Origin: Thermoflexus sp035573655
Lineage (GTDB): Bacteria > Chloroflexota > Anaerolineae > Thermoflexales > Thermoflexaceae
Assembly: GCA_035573655.1 (NCBI GenBank)
Contig: DATMAC010000194.1
Coordinates: forward strand, 1 to 6,658
DNA length: 6,658 bases
Direction: 5' to 3'
Shown: one piece after another, positions 5,797 through 6,658 of the stretch
Numbering within the stretch: the first letter of the stretch is position 1
How the letters are laid out: every line of letters starts with the position of its first letter
Translations under genes and position numbers: made by a program
Notes under the pieces: model-generated
The model's database searches: none
Seen by the model: the letters and a program-made list of their open reading frames with translations, nothing else
Told to the model about the DNA's origin: nothing

Positions 5797-6519
5797 TTAA
5801 GGCGACGCTCCGTCTTCGATGATCCGTTCCTCCGATGGGACCAACTCATCGCCCACGATCAGGCCGTCTTGGATCCGCACGATGCGCTCGGCGTGGCGGG
5901 CCACGAACGGATCGTGGGTCACCACCACCAGTGTGATCCCCCGTTCCCGGTTCAGCCGCTGGAACAACGCCAAGATCTCCCGCCCCGTCCGACTGTCCAG
6001 GTTGCCGGTGGGCTCGTCCGCTAAGATCACCGACGGCTCGGTGACCAGCGCCCGGGCGATGGCCACCCGTTGTTGTTGGCCACCGGAGAGCTCGTTCGGA
6101 CGATGATGCATGCGGTCCCCTAACCCCACCAGCTCCAACATCTGTCGAGCTCGCGCCCGACGATCCCGGGCGCCCCGATAGACCAGCGGAAGTTCAACGT
6201 TCTGTAAGGCCGTCGCCCGGGGGAGCAGGTTAAAGGTCTGGAAAACGAAGCCGATTTTGCGATTGCGGATCTCCGCCAGCTGATCATCGGAGAGCCGGGA
6301 GACATCCTGGCCCTCCAGAAAATAGCGACCCCGCGTGGGGGTATCCAGACAGCCCAACAGGTTCATCAAGGTGGATTTCCCGGAACCTGAAGGGCCCATG
6401 ATCGCCACGAACTCCCCACGTCGGATCACGAGATCGATCCCCCGTAGGGCGTGAACCTCAACCTTACCCATTCGATAGATTTTCTCGACTTTTTCCATCA
6501 CCATGACAGGATCGCTCAT
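5797..6519 (-). CDS. ABC transporter ATP-binding protein, MacB/LolD type
   Basis: The 240-residue ATPase subunit would power a permease of the MacB/LolCE/FtsX-like class at the inner membrane; such systems extract lipoproteins or export peptides and small molecules and do not import. All ATPase motifs are intact: Walker A GPSGSGKST (42-50), Q-loop Gln94 in FVFQTFNLLP, signature LSGGQQQ (144-150), Walker B VILADEP with Glu169 (164-170), D-loop GNLDS (172-176) and H-loop His202. LLGCLDTPTRG (54-64) and the RNRKIGFVFQ context are typical of this subfamily. Length is normal. The start is ATG 6519 because GGGAGGT precedes it at a good distance; ATG 6549 is in frame but lies inside the repeat. No permease follows on the same strand (a 380-base gap, then the YceI lipoprotein), so a partner would be upstream beyond 6658 or elsewhere. 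Confidence 0.94.
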   Translation of the reverse strand: MSDPVMVMEKVEKIYRMGKVEVHALRGIDLVIRRGEFVAIMGPSGSGKSTLMNLLGCLDTPTRGRYFLEGQDVSRLSDDQLAEIRNRKIGFVFQTFNLLPRATALQNVELPLVYRGARDRRARARQMLELVGLGDRMHHRPNELSGGQQQRVAIARALVTEPSVILADEPTGNLDSRTGREILALFQRLNRERGITLVVVTHDPFVARHAERIVRIQDGLIVGDELVPSEERIIEDGASP

Positions 6520-6524
6520 CCGTG

Positions 6525-6531
6525 ACCTCCC
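6525..6531 (-). promoter_or_regulatory. Ribosome binding site of the ABC gene
   Basis: The reverse strand reads GGGAGGT and then CACGG before the ATG at 6519, which decides the start in favour of 6519 over the ATG at 6549. It lies only about 6 bases from the recognisable edge of repeat copy 4. Confidence 0.75.
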
Positions 6532-6537
6532 GAATCC

Positions 6538-6653
6538 GGATTGAAGCATCCAACCCCATCCCCTTGATCCCCCCTTCCGGCAGTCCTCCGGGCCGTAGGG
6601 AAGATCTGGTTTGGGGGTGAGCCAGGTCCCGAAGGCGGCCCCCAGCCCCCAAA
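6538..6653 (+). repeat. Double-hairpin intergenic element, copy 4 (decayed)
   Basis: The order of parts is the same as in copy 2. GGAT is followed by a shortened flank AACCCCATCCCCTTGATCCCCCC (compare copy 2, CCCCACTCCCCTTTATCCCCCC). An A-like section follows with GGGCCGTAGGGA (6589-6600). A B-like section keeps the perfect outer 8 bp TTTGGGGG (6610-6617)/CCCCCAAA (6646-6653) but has an irregular middle. It begins directly before the ribosome binding site of the reverse-strand ABC gene and therefore occupies its promoter/leader region. The true right boundary may continue beyond the window. Confidence 0.6.
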
Positions 6654-6658
6654 GAATT

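Noticed and set aside
5457..5849. A 130-residue reverse-strand open frame across the 5417-5796 gap
   Set aside because: It runs through both hairpins of copy 3 and overlaps the ABC gene end in another frame; it has no ribosome binding site or domain.
1..6658. A CRISPR array, given several similar repeats
   Set aside because: Copies are about 1-3 kb apart, palindromic, of unequal length and in both orientations, with genes and not uniform spacers between them; no cas genes are present.

Overview
The window looks like a piece of a GC-rich, probably thermophilic bacterial chromosome. A Chloroflexota host (Anaerolineae/Thermoflexus-like) is my best guess. It rests on the style of the membrane protein at 2529-4556 (GT-C-like membrane half plus a C-terminal beta-rich domain that I associate with Chloroflexota), on the monoderm-style lipoprotein and on base composition. 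No rRNA, tRNA, transposase or other taxonomic marker is present, so this is inference. 

Layout: (1) the end of an intergenic repeat (1-57) and a leader. (2) A forward pair, a long-chain trans-polyprenyl diphosphate synthase (237-1235) and, 25 bases on, a WbbL/rhamnosyltransferase-like GT2 glycosyltransferase (1261-2196). (3) A 332-base gap holding the best copy of the repeat. (4) A large GT-C-like membrane protein (2529-4556) whose last ~40 codons run into repeat-like sequence. (5) A 140-base convergent junction. (6) Two reverse-strand genes, a YceI-family lipoprotein (4697-5416) and a MacB/LolD-type ABC ATPase (5797-6519), separated by 380 bases that hold another repeat copy. (7) A decayed repeat copy directly upstream of the ABC gene. 

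The genes fit cell-envelope work: isoprenoid chain synthesis for quinones or lipid carriers, sugar transfer at the cytoplasmic face, membrane-embedded glycosyl transfer, an extracytoplasmic polyisoprenoid-binding-type lipoprotein, and an ATPase of the lipoprotein/efflux ABC class. Apart from the first two they are not an obvious operon, and no coherent new protein system is visible. 

The most unusual content is not coding. A double-hairpin intergenic element occurs in up to six copies in 6.7 kb, two well preserved, one cut by the window edge and three decayed. Hairpin A is built on CTCCCCACGGCC/GGCCGTGGGGAG. Hairpin B is a 21-22 bp stem with a TTC loop. One side carries a GGTGCGG...CCCC flank. 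The two intact B stems differ by compensated base-pair changes, there are no U-tracts typical of terminators, and copies sit at every intergenic junction that has room for one.
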